Both the position numbers and the translations under genes were made by a program. The notes beneath the pieces were generated by a model. That model saw only the letters and a list, made by a program, of their open reading frames with translations, ran no database searches and was not told where the DNA came from. A stretch of DNA of 64,000 nucleotides from Shewanella donghaensis (GTDB taxonomy: Bacteria > Pseudomonadota > Gammaproteobacteria > Enterobacterales > Shewanellaceae), in assembly GCF_007567505.1 (NCBI RefSeq), contig NZ_CP041783.1, forward strand, positions 1,612,001 through 1,676,000, written 5' to 3'. Below, in pieces: positions 27,194-35,713 of the stretch (the stretch's first letter is position 1; each line of letters starts with the position of its first letter).

Positions 27194-27835
27194 ATGAAAC
27201 TGTTGTACCCATTATTATTTGCTTTGAGCCTCACAGCTTGTGGCGGCTCAGACTCAGACTCTCCTACACCAGAACTGCCAACGGCCACCCCGCCTGTTGA
27301 TGCAAGAGAGCTTAATGCTGACGTTTGTTACATTATGTCAACCACAATGGGTGATATTGGCCTAGCTATTGATAACACCAACACACCGATTACAGCGGCT
27401 AATTTTGCCCGCTATGTAGAAGATGAATATTATAACGACACGTTATTCCATCGAATCATGTACCAGTTCGTCTCTCAAGGCGGTGGTTTTACTGCTGGTA
27501 TGGTGGCTAAGCCAGGTTTTGATGCCATTACATTAGAAGACAATGTTGGCTTAGCTAACGAACGCAGCACCATAGCCATGGCACGAACTGGGGTTGCAGA
27601 CTCTGCGACATCACAGTTTTATATTAACGCCTTAGATAATCCGATGCTTGACTACGCCAACGTAGATTACAGTAACGGACAGCGTGGTTATGCTGTATTT
27701 GGTCGAGTTTATGAAGGTATGGCTGAAGTGGTGGATCAAATTAATATGGTTGATGTCGTCCTTTCTGGTACCGGTGTTCCGGTAACGGATATCGTCATTA
27801 ATAGCGTCACTGAAACTAGTTGCCCAACAATGTAA
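27194..27835 (+). CDS. Cyclophilin-type peptidyl-prolyl isomerase lipoprotein
   Basis: Exported peptidyl-prolyl cis-trans isomerase of the cyclophilin family, 213 residues. The signal peptide ends in lipobox LTAC (residues 13-16), followed by a short Gly/Ser/Pro linker. The catalytic domain shows FHRIMYQFVSQGGGF (active-site Arg near residue 86) and ERSTIAMARTGVADSATSQFYINALDN. It lacks the tryptophan of human CypA, as most bacterial members do. As a lipoprotein it likely assists folding in the periplasm. It stands alone, with a terminator after it. Confidence 0.9.
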   Translation: MKLLYPLLFALSLTACGGSDSDSPTPELPTATPPVDARELNADVCYIMSTTMGDIGLAIDNTNTPITAANFARYVEDEYYNDTLFHRIMYQFVSQGGGFTAGMVAKPGFDAITLEDNVGLANERSTIAMARTGVADSATSQFYINALDNPMLDYANVDYSNGQRGYAVFGRVYEGMAEVVDQINMVDVVLSGTGVPVTDIVINSVTETSCPTM

Positions 27836-27871
27836 AGTGAGTGTTATAAGTCCCCTCCCACCAGATTTAAG

Positions 27872-27905
27872 GCCTTGACGTCAAACGTTCGAGGCTTTTT
27901 TTTAT
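27872..27905 (+). terminator. Terminator after the cyclophilin gene
   Basis: Imperfect stem GCCTTGACG / CGTTCGAGGC (one bulged base) followed by nine T. Confidence 0.78.
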
Positions 27906-28119
27906 TTAGACCAACAACCTATATAACATTAAAACACTACCAAGATTACAGATACATTCAAAATAAGAGCTATATCCCTTTTTCGTATTAAAACTACAAA
28001 AGCCACCTCTCTTAGTCTAAAAACATGAATTGAATCACAATTATTAGCCATTTAGATTGGTATTTTAACCACATACAGAATTTTATCTTTATTAATTTTA
28101 AACGTTAAAGAGGTTTCTT

Positions 28120-29268
28120 ATGGCGACTAAATTTTTCATTCCAAGCGTAAATATCCTAGGTCAAGACAGCGTTAATGAAGCAATCAAAGACATTAAAGCA
28201 CTTGGTTTCAAACGTGCACTTATCGTAACTGATGCTCCGCTAGTAAAAATCGGTTTAGTTGATAAAGTCGCAACAAAATTAATCGATAGTGGCGTAGCTG
28301 TTTTCATATTTGATGGTGCACAGCCTAACCCTACAATGGGTAATGTTGAATCTGGCCTTGCGATGTTAAATGCCCATGAGTGTGATTTTGTTATTTCATT
28401 AGGCGGCGGTTCTCCACATGATTGTGCCAAAGGCATCGCATTAGTCGCAACCAATGGCGGCAGTATTAAAGATTATGAAGGTTTAGATGTATCAACTAGA
28501 CCACAAATGCCACTAGTTGCTATCAATACCACTGCGGGCACCGCAAGTGAAATGACCCGTTTTTGTATCATTACCGATGAATCTCGTCATATTAAAATGG
28601 CCATCGTTGATAAAAACACTACACCAATCCTATCAGTTAACGATCCTGAGTTAATGATTGAGAAACCTGCAGCATTGACTGCGGCGACAGGTATGGATGC
28701 ATTAACTCACGCTATCGAAGCTTATGTTTCAATTGCTGCCAACCCAATTACTGATGCTTGTGCCATTAAAGCGATTGAATTAATCAAAGCCAATTTGGTT
28801 GATGCTGTTGAGAAAGGCGATGACATCAATGCTCGTGAACAAATGGCATATGCTCAGTTCTTAGCCGGTATGGCATTTAACAATGCAAGCTTGGGCTACG
28901 TTCATGCTATGGCGCATCAGCTTGGTGGATTTTATGACTTGCCTCATGGTGTTTGTAACGCCCTGCTATTGCCACATGTCCAAACATACAATGCTCAGGT
29001 AGTACCTGAGAAGCTAAGAGATATCGCTAAGGCTATGGGCGTTGATGTTGCCGCGTTAAATGATGCAGAAGGTGCTAAAGCGGCGATTGATGCCATTAAA
29101 GCCTTATCTGTTGCAGTAAATATTCCAGCTAATCTAACCGAGCTTGGCGTTAACCCAGAAGATATTCCAGTACTTGCAGAGAATGCCTTGAAAGATGCTT
29201 GCGGCTTTACAAACCCTAAGCAAGCAACACATGCTGAAATTTGCGAAATTTTTACCAACGCACTATAA
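28120..29268 (+). CDS. Iron-containing alcohol dehydrogenase
   Basis: Group III alcohol dehydrogenase of 382 residues, interconverting alcohols and aldehydes with NAD(H). The nucleotide-binding motif GGGSPHD is near residue 96-102. Iron ligands are visible as Asp and His in [12 protein letters not shown] and in the paired motif [25 protein letters not shown]. It looks closest to the Zymomonas ADH II / E. coli YiaY type. A clear ribosome binding site (AAGAGG) stands before the ATG. It is monocistronic, with a terminator at 29281-29309. Confidence 0.92.
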   Translation: MATKFFIPSVNILGQDSVNEAIKDIKALGFKRALIVTDAPLVKIGLVDKVATKLIDSGVAVFIFDGAQPNPTMGNVESGLAMLNAHECDFVISLGGGSPHDCAKGIALVATNGGSIKDYEGLDVSTRPQMPLVAINTTAGTASEMTRFCIITDESRHIKMAIVDKNTTPILSVNDPELMIEKPAALTAATGMDALTHAIEAYVSIAANPITDACAIKAIELIKANLVDAVEKGDDINAREQMAYAQFLAGMAFNNASLGYVHAMAHQLGGFYDLPHGVCNALLLPHVQTYNAQVVPEKLRDIAKAMGVDVAALNDAEGAKAAIDAIKALSVAVNIPANLTELGVNPEDIPVLAENALKDACGFTNPKQATHAEICEIFTNAL

Positions 29269-29280
29269 CTTGTGTATAGC

Positions 29281-29315
29281 CGATATGATTTAGACTTTAA
29301 ATCATATCGCTTTCT
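29281..29315 (+). terminator. Terminator after the alcohol dehydrogenase gene
   Basis: Perfect 12-bp stem (CGATATGATTTA / TAAATCATATCG) with a 5-base loop and CTTTCT after it. The remaining 340 bases up to the next gene are AT-rich and show no gene or clear site. Confidence 0.8.
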
Positions 29316-29653
29316 CGTCTGTTATTGATTGTAAATATGATGAGTTGAAAATTCAGAATCAAACCTTTTTAAACTTGATTTTTAACTCATATCTTACAAT
29401 AAAAGCTTGTTTAAATCTGGCGTTTGTTGCAATGTAAATTGACGCATATTAAATCCACAAGCAACACGTACTTAAGATCATTAACGATGAGTTAAGACTT
29501 CAACTTTTTATTCTTAACTCATTATTTTAATTAGATAAAAAAAACACTTCAAATCACAACTGTTAACTAGGTCTAACTTCTCAAAATAACCATTGACCTT
29601 ACTTAAATTAGCAGTCTATGATGAAGTTACATTCTTAAATAAGTAGGTAAGCT

Positions 29654-30019
29654 ATGACTGCAATCACTCATGTATATAACTACACAGTAAGATGCCCTCA
29701 CTATAAAGAGAAAGAGAAAACAGCAAGTTGGTTAAACCATATCGAAATCAACCAATCTTCTGAAATCGCATTAAACCGCATTACCAAATGGCATGGCGTT
29801 CCTGGTACAAAAGCATTCGAAAACGGCGACTTTGTCGTAAGAAAATCAGATACCGACCACACCTATTACTCAATGCAAAGCAACCGCCTGTTAAATAACG
29901 CCCACTCTATGGTCACTTTTAAAATATTATTAGATGACTGTTGCGAAGACGCCGACCCAGAAAAAATTGTTACTCACCTTATCGAAGACTATAACCAGCG
30001 TTTAGCTAAAGCCTCGTAA
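29654..30019 (+). CDS. Hypothetical protein, 121 aa
   Basis: Soluble protein of 121 residues that I do not recognise. No signal peptide or membrane segment. Features that stand out are an N-terminal strand with a cysteine and histidine (YTVRCPHYKEKEKTASW), a WHGVPGTKAFENGDFVVRK segment and DDCCEDADPEK near the C-terminus, so three cysteines and several histidines could bind a metal. Good ribosome binding site (AGGTAAG) 5 bases before the ATG. It lies alone between AT-rich gaps, followed by a hairpin at 30041. Confidence 0.7.
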   Translation: MTAITHVYNYTVRCPHYKEKEKTASWLNHIEINQSSEIALNRITKWHGVPGTKAFENGDFVVRKSDTDHTYYSMQSNRLLNNAHSMVTFKILLDDCCEDADPEKIVTHLIEDYNQRLAKAS

Positions 30020-30040
30020 ACATCTCCTTAGTTTACTTCC

Positions 30041-30073
30041 TCACCGAAAAACACCTTTTATGTTTTTCGGTGA
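30041..30073 (+). terminator. Hairpin after the 121-aa gene, probable terminator
   Basis: Perfect 13-bp stem (TCACCGAAAAACA / TGTTTTTCGGTGA) with a 7-base loop; the T-run is inside the stem and the 3' flank is A-rich, so the terminator call is moderate. The rest of the gap to ndh (30074-30460) is AT-rich, shows no gene, and should carry the ndh promoter. Confidence 0.55.
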
Positions 30074-30460
30074 AAATTAACCCAGAAACAGTATAAACGT
30101 GATCAAGCTAGCATAACTCAATAACCACCAATAATTAGATCACACTTTAGTACCACCAAGATGACAGCCTACCTTCGTTTAATATATAAACAGCCCCTTA
30201 AGTTTTTTTGTTCTCAACAAATGACATTATCTTAGCGTATTTCATTCATAGCTCTTTTTAGTTCAAATAAAAAGCGACATGTTATTGATGCAATCACGCT
30301 AAAAAGATGATGAATTTTTCTTATTTATTCGTCTTGCTGCATAATCATTTTTAATCAACTTCCCTTCATCTCATTGGAAAAAGTTTTACTCTAATCTATG
30401 CAATAAGCAACAAAGAAGCTTAACCGAATTATTTAAACTTCAGTAAAGGAGCATCAAACG

Positions 30461-31762
30461 ATGCAAGCAGTTCCAAATATAGTCATTGTAGGCGGCGGCG
30501 CCGGCGGTATGGAGATCGCTACGAAATTAGGTCATAAAGTGGGTAAAAAAGGCAAAGCAAAAGTCACATTGGTGGATTGTGCAGAAAGCCATGTTTGGAA
30601 ACCATTACTTCATGAAGTTGCCACTGGCGCATTAGACATTGGTATCGATGCTATTAGCTATCGCGGTCATGCATCAACTCATGGCTATCATTTTCAGCAA
30701 GGCGCCTTGATTGATATTGACCGTCCTGAAAAAAATATCGTATTGGCACCTATTAATGATGAAAATGGTGATGAATTATTACCAGCTCGTAAAATCCCTT
30801 ACGATTACGTTGTCATTGCCATTGGCAGTGTTGCCAATGATTTTAAAATCCCAGGCGTTAAAGAGCACAGTTTGTTTTTGGATAACACTGAACAAGCAAT
30901 GCAAATACGTAAACTGCTGCTAAATAAATTCATGCGTTATGCCAGTCACCATCAATTAGATGAAAAAATTAAAATTGCTGTAGTCGGCGCTGGCGCAACG
31001 GGCGTAGAAATGTCAGCAGAAATGCACCATGCTGTCGATCAGTTAAGCGGTTTTGGCTATAAAATTGATACCAGTTTACTTGAAGTGACTTTGATAGAAG
31101 CTGATGAACGAATTTTGCCGAAAGTTGATAAAATTGAAATTTCAGAATCGGTAACCCGCGAGCTTAAGCAGCTAGGGGTTAACGTTATGACGAACACCCG
31201 TATTACTGAAGTAAGCCCAGAAGGTTTAACCACTACAGACAATACATTGATCCCGTCTGATATGGTGATTTGGTCAACGGGCGTTAAAGCACCAGACTTC
31301 TTGAATAGCATTGGTGGACTGGAAAGTAATCATATTAACCAAGTCATGGTTAAGCAAAATATGCAGACAACCATGGACCCTAGTATCTTCTCTATTGGCG
31401 ATTGTACAGCCTGCCCTCAAAAAGATGGCAGTTGGGTACCACCAAGAGGCCAATCAGCCAGACAAATGGCTCTAATGACTGCTGATAACATTATGTTGAT
31501 GCTAGATGGTAAAGAACCAATCAATGAATATGTTTATAAAGATTTAGGTTCATTAGTCAACCTGTCTAAATTCCATACTGTTGGTAATTTGATGTCATTT
31601 ATGGGCGGTGGAGTACTCGTTGAGGGTAAGATTGCTCGGTTTGTATATACTTCACTTTATCGTCGTCATTTGATTGAATTGCATGGTGTAGTGAAAGGCA
31701 CGTTGATGATGCTTTCTAAAGGCATTAGCAAGATTATTCACCCACACCTAAAATTGCATTGA
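30461..31762 (+). CDS. ndh: NADH dehydrogenase type II (NDH-2)
   Basis: Membrane-associated flavoprotein of 433 residues that passes electrons from NADH to quinone without pumping protons. The FAD motif is IVIVGGGAGGMEIATKLG (7-24) and the NADH motif VVGAGATGVEMSAE (near 175). FAD-contact motifs are ATGALDIG early and SIGDCTACPQ near 310. The C-terminal 60 residues (LGSLVNLSKFHTVGN to LIELHG) form the amphipathic membrane anchor. Strong ribosome binding site (AAAGGAG). Confidence 0.93.
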   Translation: MQAVPNIVIVGGGAGGMEIATKLGHKVGKKGKAKVTLVDCAESHVWKPLLHEVATGALDIGIDAISYRGHASTHGYHFQQGALIDIDRPEKNIVLAPINDENGDELLPARKIPYDYVVIAIGSVANDFKIPGVKEHSLFLDNTEQAMQIRKLLLNKFMRYASHHQLDEKIKIAVVGAGATGVEMSAEMHHAVDQLSGFGYKIDTSLLEVTLIEADERILPKVDKIEISESVTRELKQLGVNVMTNTRITEVSPEGLTTTDNTLIPSDMVIWSTGVKAPDFLNSIGGLESNHINQVMVKQNMQTTMDPSIFSIGDCTACPQKDGSWVPPRGQSARQMALMTADNIMLMLDGKEPINEYVYKDLGSLVNLSKFHTVGNLMSFMGGGVLVEGKIARFVYTSLYRRHLIELHGVVKGTLMMLSKGISKIIHPHLKLH

Positions 31763-31828
31763 TTTATGTAAATAAGACTTTTTTGTAAAAGGGACTTTTG
31801 GCAAATAGGTCTGTTTGCAAATCAAAAT

Positions 31829-31866
31829 AAAAAGCCTAAATTCAATCAATGAGTTTAGGCTTTTTT
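31829..31866 (+). terminator. Terminator after ndh
   Basis: Perfect stem AAAAAGCCTAAA / TTTAGGCTTTTT with a 13-base loop and T-run; can also act for ltaE on the other strand. Confidence 0.85.
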
Positions 31867-31940
31867 ATTTTTGGCTTATTGTCTGACATTGATAAGATAA
31901 CGAAATATTCAAAAGTCATCATCAGCATAAAACGGGAATA

Positions 31941-32966
31941 TTATCTACAAGACACTTTACTAATAGCCTGTTTTAACACCTCAATGAAAGTCAAAATATC
32001 TTGGCGACTAATATCTTTATGAGTAACCAGCCTCAATGAATATGATGGGCTGATAATAATCCCTTTTTGGCTAAGTAAAAGAGCAAGGTGATTAACGTCA
32101 TAGCGCTTATCAAGAGAAGCAAAGACCATATTGGTTTGTACTAAGCTGGTATCCACTTCAAATTCCGGCATCTCAGATAAGTGCTGAGCCAGTAAAGACG
32201 CATTATCGTGATCTTCTGCTAATCGCTCAACTTGATCTGTAATCGCTATTTGAGCCGCTGCAGCAATAATGCCTGCTTGTCTCATTCCGCCGCCCAACAT
32301 TTTTCGCCAACGAATAGCCTTACCAATTAAACGCTCATCACCTAATAAGATCGAGCCTATCGGTGCTGCTAAGCCTTTTGAGAGGCATATTGAAACTGAA
32401 TCAAAGTATTGAGTAATATCACTAATAGAAATGTTTTGAGCCACTGCAGCATTGGCAACACGAGCACCATCAAGATGAATTTTGAGATTACGATTAAATG
32501 CTAATGCCTGAGCATCGGCAAGATACTGCTGCGGGATAACTTTACCGCCAATCGTATTTTCGATACTGAGTAACCGTGTATGGGCAAAGTGCACATCATC
32601 TGGCTTGATTGCCGCTTCAATATCTGCAAGTAAAATCGTGCCATCCGCTTGATTATTTAAAGGTTGAGGTTGAATACTACCTAATACCGCAGCCCCGCCG
32701 CCTTCAAATTTATAATTATGAGCTTGTTGACCACATAGGTATTCATCGCCACGGTCACAATGGCTCATTAATGCCAGTAAATTAGCCTGAGTTCCTGAGC
32801 TAACAAATAATGCACTATCAAAACCATAAAGCTCAGCAGCCATGTCTTGTAATTTATTAACGGTTGGGTCATCACCGTAAACATCGTCACCAACTTCAGC
32901 ATTAGCCATTGCCCTGCGCATCGCATCTGTTGGTTTTGTTACCGTATCACTGCGAAAATCGATCAT
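31941..32966 (-). CDS. ltaE: Low-specificity L-threonine aldolase
   Basis: PLP enzyme that splits L-threonine and L-allo-threonine to glycine and acetaldehyde. From the ATG at 32966 the product has 341 residues and starts MIDFRSDTVTKPT, the family start; the ATG 4 codons upstream is less likely. PLP lysine lies in SICLSKGLAAPIGS (near 200). Further family motifs are GDDVYGDDPTVN and HLDGARVANAAVA. Stands alone between ndh and tpx. Confidence 0.93.
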   Translation of the reverse strand: MIDFRSDTVTKPTDAMRRAMANAEVGDDVYGDDPTVNKLQDMAAELYGFDSALFVSSGTQANLLALMSHCDRGDEYLCGQQAHNYKFEGGGAAVLGSIQPQPLNNQADGTILLADIEAAIKPDDVHFAHTRLLSIENTIGGKVIPQQYLADAQALAFNRNLKIHLDGARVANAAVAQNISISDITQYFDSVSICLSKGLAAPIGSILLGDERLIGKAIRWRKMLGGGMRQAGIIAAAAQIAITDQVERLAEDHDNASLLAQHLSEMPEFEVDTSLVQTNMVFASLDKRYDVNHLALLLSQKGIIISPSYSLRLVTHKDISRQDILTFIEVLKQAISKVSCR

Positions 32967-33042
32967 ATTAGCTCTCAAAAATAAGTTCTTTCAACCACAA
33001 AGTTATCTTATTCTACATGAATAAAGTCGAGCTAAGCTTGCA

Positions 33043-33627
33043 TTAATCTGCAGATATTTTATTTAGTGCTGATAAGGCTGCATCGTAATCAGGATGATGT
33101 GCAACTTCAGACACCAATTCTTTATATTTCAGTATGCCTTGTGCATTAATAATGAAAATCGCTCTAGCAAGTAAACCTCGATCTTTGATCAGCAAACCGT
33201 ATTTCTGACCAAAATCACGCCACACTGAATCTGACAAAACAACCATTTTATCGACTTGCTCAGCCTGACAAAAGCGCTTTTGTGCAAATGGTAAATCAGT
33301 GCTAATGGTCAACATAACCACGTTATCATCGTATTGACCAACAGATTTATTAAAACGCTTTGTTTGAAGTGCACAAACACCGGTATCTAAGCTAGGTACA
33401 GCACTAATTAAAACTGTCTTGCCTTTAAAGTCATCTAAATTGATAGGCTCAAAAATCTCATCAACAACAGTAAAGCTAGGCGCGGCAGAGTGAACGCGGA
33501 CCTGTTGTCCTTCAAGAAACATTGGCTTACCGCCCATAGTAATTTGAATCGCTTCATCACTAAAGCAAATTTTAGGCACCACCATAGCAACCACTATAGT
33601 TAGCGCCGGTAATAACTTTTTATACAT
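33043..33627 (-). CDS. tpx: Thiol peroxidase Tpx with a signal peptide
   Basis: Atypical 2-Cys peroxiredoxin that reduces lipid and other hydroperoxides. Peroxidatic Cys is in SLDTGVCALQTKRF and the resolving Cys in AQKRFCQAEQ, spaced as in E. coli Tpx. Unlike that 168-residue cytosolic-type protein, this one has 194 residues and begins with a Sec-type signal sequence (hydrophobic core LPALTIVVAMVVP, possible cut after CFS). It therefore should act in the periplasm. It is separated by a terminator from mscS upstream, so it likely has its own promoter. Confidence 0.88.
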   Translation of the reverse strand: MYKKLLPALTIVVAMVVPKICFSDEAIQITMGGKPMFLEGQQVRVHSAAPSFTVVDEIFEPINLDDFKGKTVLISAVPSLDTGVCALQTKRFNKSVGQYDDNVVMLTISTDLPFAQKRFCQAEQVDKMVVLSDSVWRDFGQKYGLLIKDRGLLARAIFIINAQGILKYKELVSEVAHHPDYDAALSALNKISAD

Positions 33628-33644
33628 AACTCACCTCATCTAAA

Positions 33645-33676
33645 AAAACAAAAAAGCCAGCTAGATGCTGGCTTTT
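33645..33676 (-). terminator. Terminator between mscS and tpx
   Basis: Minus-strand perfect 10-bp stem AAAAGCCAGC / GCTGGCTTTT with a 5-base loop, followed by a T-rich tail (TTTTTTGTTTTTTT). Confidence 0.88.
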
Positions 33677-33728
33677 AATCAATACACTTAATTAATACAC
33701 TGTTAGTTATTTATAAACAAATTATAAA

Positions 33729-34553
33729 TTACTTAGCAGGCATTTCTTTCATGTGTAAATCCATTTGCGGATATGGAATTTCAATTCCAGCTGCATCTAG
33801 GGCATTTTTAATTTGCTCTAACAACTCAAATTTAGCACCCCAGTAATCAGGAGTTTTAACCCAAGGACGCACAACAAAGTTAATTGATGAGTCAGCTAAT
33901 TCAGCAAGTGCGATAGTATAAGCAGGATCTTTTAGCACATAAGCATTATTTTCTAATACTTCTGTAAGAACTTGTTTAGTTTTAGCAATATCCGCGCCGT
34001 AACCCACACCGATAACCATATCAATACGACGTTTTTCTTGTGCTGAGTAGTTCGTAATTGTGCCGTCCATCATTGCAGAGTTAGGTGCAATGATAACTTT
34101 ATTATCAGGCGTTAATAAACGAGTTGAAAAAATAGTGATTTCATCAACAGTACCTGATACACCAGCAGCATCAACATAATCACCAACGCGACATGGGCGG
34201 AAGATAACCATCAATACGCCTGAAGCAAAGTTAGACAGTGAACCTTGAAGTGCTAAACCAACAGCTAAACCTGCAGCACCCAATACAGCGACAAGTGACG
34301 CTGTTTGAACACCAATTTGTCCAAGTGTTGCAATGATAGTAAATACAAAGACAACGCCCCAAACAAGATTACCGACAAAAGATGCGACAGTTTCGTCAAT
34401 TTTACGGCCTATAAGTAATTTTGAAGTTACTTTTTTTGCTACATTTGCCAGATATTTACCAATGATAAATATCACAATTGCCATGACAACTTTAAGACCA
34501 TAAGTGATTAAAAACTCAGGTGCCTGAGCCATCAAACCTTCTATACTTTCCAT
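33729..34553 (-). CDS. mscS: Small-conductance mechanosensitive channel MscS
   Basis: Heptameric inner-membrane channel that opens under membrane tension to release solutes on osmotic down-shock. 274 residues (E. coli 286): three membrane helices in the first 120 residues; the pore-lining TM3 carries the glycine/alanine pattern AVLGAAGLAVGLALQGSLSNFASGV. The cytosolic cage begins with IFRPCRVGDYVDAAGVSGTVDEI, typical of MscS. Co-directional with the OmpA-like gene 26 bases upstream, so the two may be one operon. Confidence 0.92.
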   Translation of the reverse strand: MESIEGLMAQAPEFLITYGLKVVMAIVIFIIGKYLANVAKKVTSKLLIGRKIDETVASFVGNLVWGVVFVFTIIATLGQIGVQTASLVAVLGAAGLAVGLALQGSLSNFASGVLMVIFRPCRVGDYVDAAGVSGTVDEITIFSTRLLTPDNKVIIAPNSAMMDGTITNYSAQEKRRIDMVIGVGYGADIAKTKQVLTEVLENNAYVLKDPAYTIALAELADSSINFVVRPWVKTPDYWGAKFELLEQIKNALDAAGIEIPYPQMDLHMKEMPAK

Positions 34554-34579
34554 TGTTTAACTCCCTTAATTAACTATTA

Positions 34580-35104
34580 TTATTTAAACTTAATTTCTAC
34601 ACGTCTATTTTTTTTTCTATCTAGCGCAGTTCTATTACTTGATAATGGTGCATCGCTCCCCTTACCAATAACCTCAATGACATCAGGTTTAATTGCATAC
34701 TGTTTTACCAATATAGCTTTCACTGATTCGGCCCTTTCGATTGACAACTTAACGTTAAACAATTCATTCCCGACGTTATCTGTATAACCAACAACAGTTA
34801 CCGTAGAAAATCCGACTTGTTCCATCATCATGTAAGCACGCTCTATAGCCGTGTATTCACTAGCCAAAACGGCATGCTTTCCAAATTCAAAAAAAACTGA
34901 GTGATTAAGCTCAGCCTTAGAAGATTGATCATCGCCTTGTTGTGAAACCCTTTGGCAACCATTTGCTAGAACAACGGCGCCTGACGGTGTATTTGGACAA
35001 GCATCCTTTTTATCCGGAACACCATCTTGGTCTTTATCGCTCCATGCCAGGACTGAACAGCAAATAAAGAGACAACATAAACCTGCAATTTGCCGATATA
35101 ACAT
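34580..35104 (-). CDS. OmpA-family protein with one thrombospondin type-3 repeat
   Basis: Exported protein of 174 residues. Signal peptide of about 20 residues (LCCLFICCSVLA), then an acidic calcium-binding TSP3-type repeat (DKDQDGVPDKKDACPNTPSG) and a C-terminal OmpA domain (residues 70-174). The peptidoglycan-binding consensus is visible in VVGYTDNVGNELFNVKLSIERAESVKAIL and NRRVEIKF. It lacks an outer-membrane barrel, so it is probably a periplasmic protein tied to the cell wall. It lies 26 bases upstream of mscS. Confidence 0.85.
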   Translation of the reverse strand: MLYRQIAGLCCLFICCSVLAWSDKDQDGVPDKKDACPNTPSGAVVLANGCQRVSQQGDDQSSKAELNHSVFFEFGKHAVLASEYTAIERAYMMMEQVGFSTVTVVGYTDNVGNELFNVKLSIERAESVKAILVKQYAIKPDVIEVIGKGSDAPLSSNRTALDRKKNRRVEIKFK

Positions 35105-35463
35105 GCCACCTCCTGAAGCAAACTTGGTTAATCAAAGCAGCCTTGTTACCAAAAGGTAAAACAATTGACTGTTAAAAGTCATTTAGCCACTAAAATCCAA
35201 CAAGTTACATTTTATCTGTTTGTTAAGGTTTTGCAAAGTTTTAACGCGAACTAAAACAAGTATAGGGTCTTTTTTACAACTCGCGAATCTCCACAACAAA
35301 GGCGTTGCAAGCTTAGAAGCTAAATAGGCTAGAAACTTGATTTGGGCATTCAGACCTTCAACAGCCGCACCACAAACATCAGAAAACCAACAAAAGTATC
35401 GTTTGTTACTGTTTAAATGGTGATTTAAGGTAATAGATTACGCAGTGACATGCCCCATGCCCA

Positions 35464-35533
35464 TTGACTTTTAACGCAGTTAAGAGGTATATAAGGTTAG
35501 CTTTTTGAGGTTTTTATGTTTAAAACCTCAAAA
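35464..35533 (+). promoter_or_regulatory. Candidate promoter and inverted repeat upstream of the peptide transporter
   Basis: TTGACT (35464-35469) and TATATA (35488-35493) with an 18-base spacer, then a perfect 12-bp inverted repeat TTTTGAGGTTTT / AAAACCTCAAAA (35503-35533, 7-base loop) that would lie at the transcript 5' end. The rest of the 609-base gap (35105-35713) contains no gene I can support. Confidence 0.4.
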
Positions 35534-35713
35534 TGACAACATTTAATATAATAATTAAACAAAAAGTGATTAATTTTATAGCAACCAAATTGAAACACGC
35601 AGAATTCCATTCTGAAAATATCAATACGTTGAAAAAAATCACAATTGCAAACAACAATTTCTGTGGTGACACTTGTCCCGCAGGCAAATCACAAGCTTAA
35701 GGTGGAAGACTTA

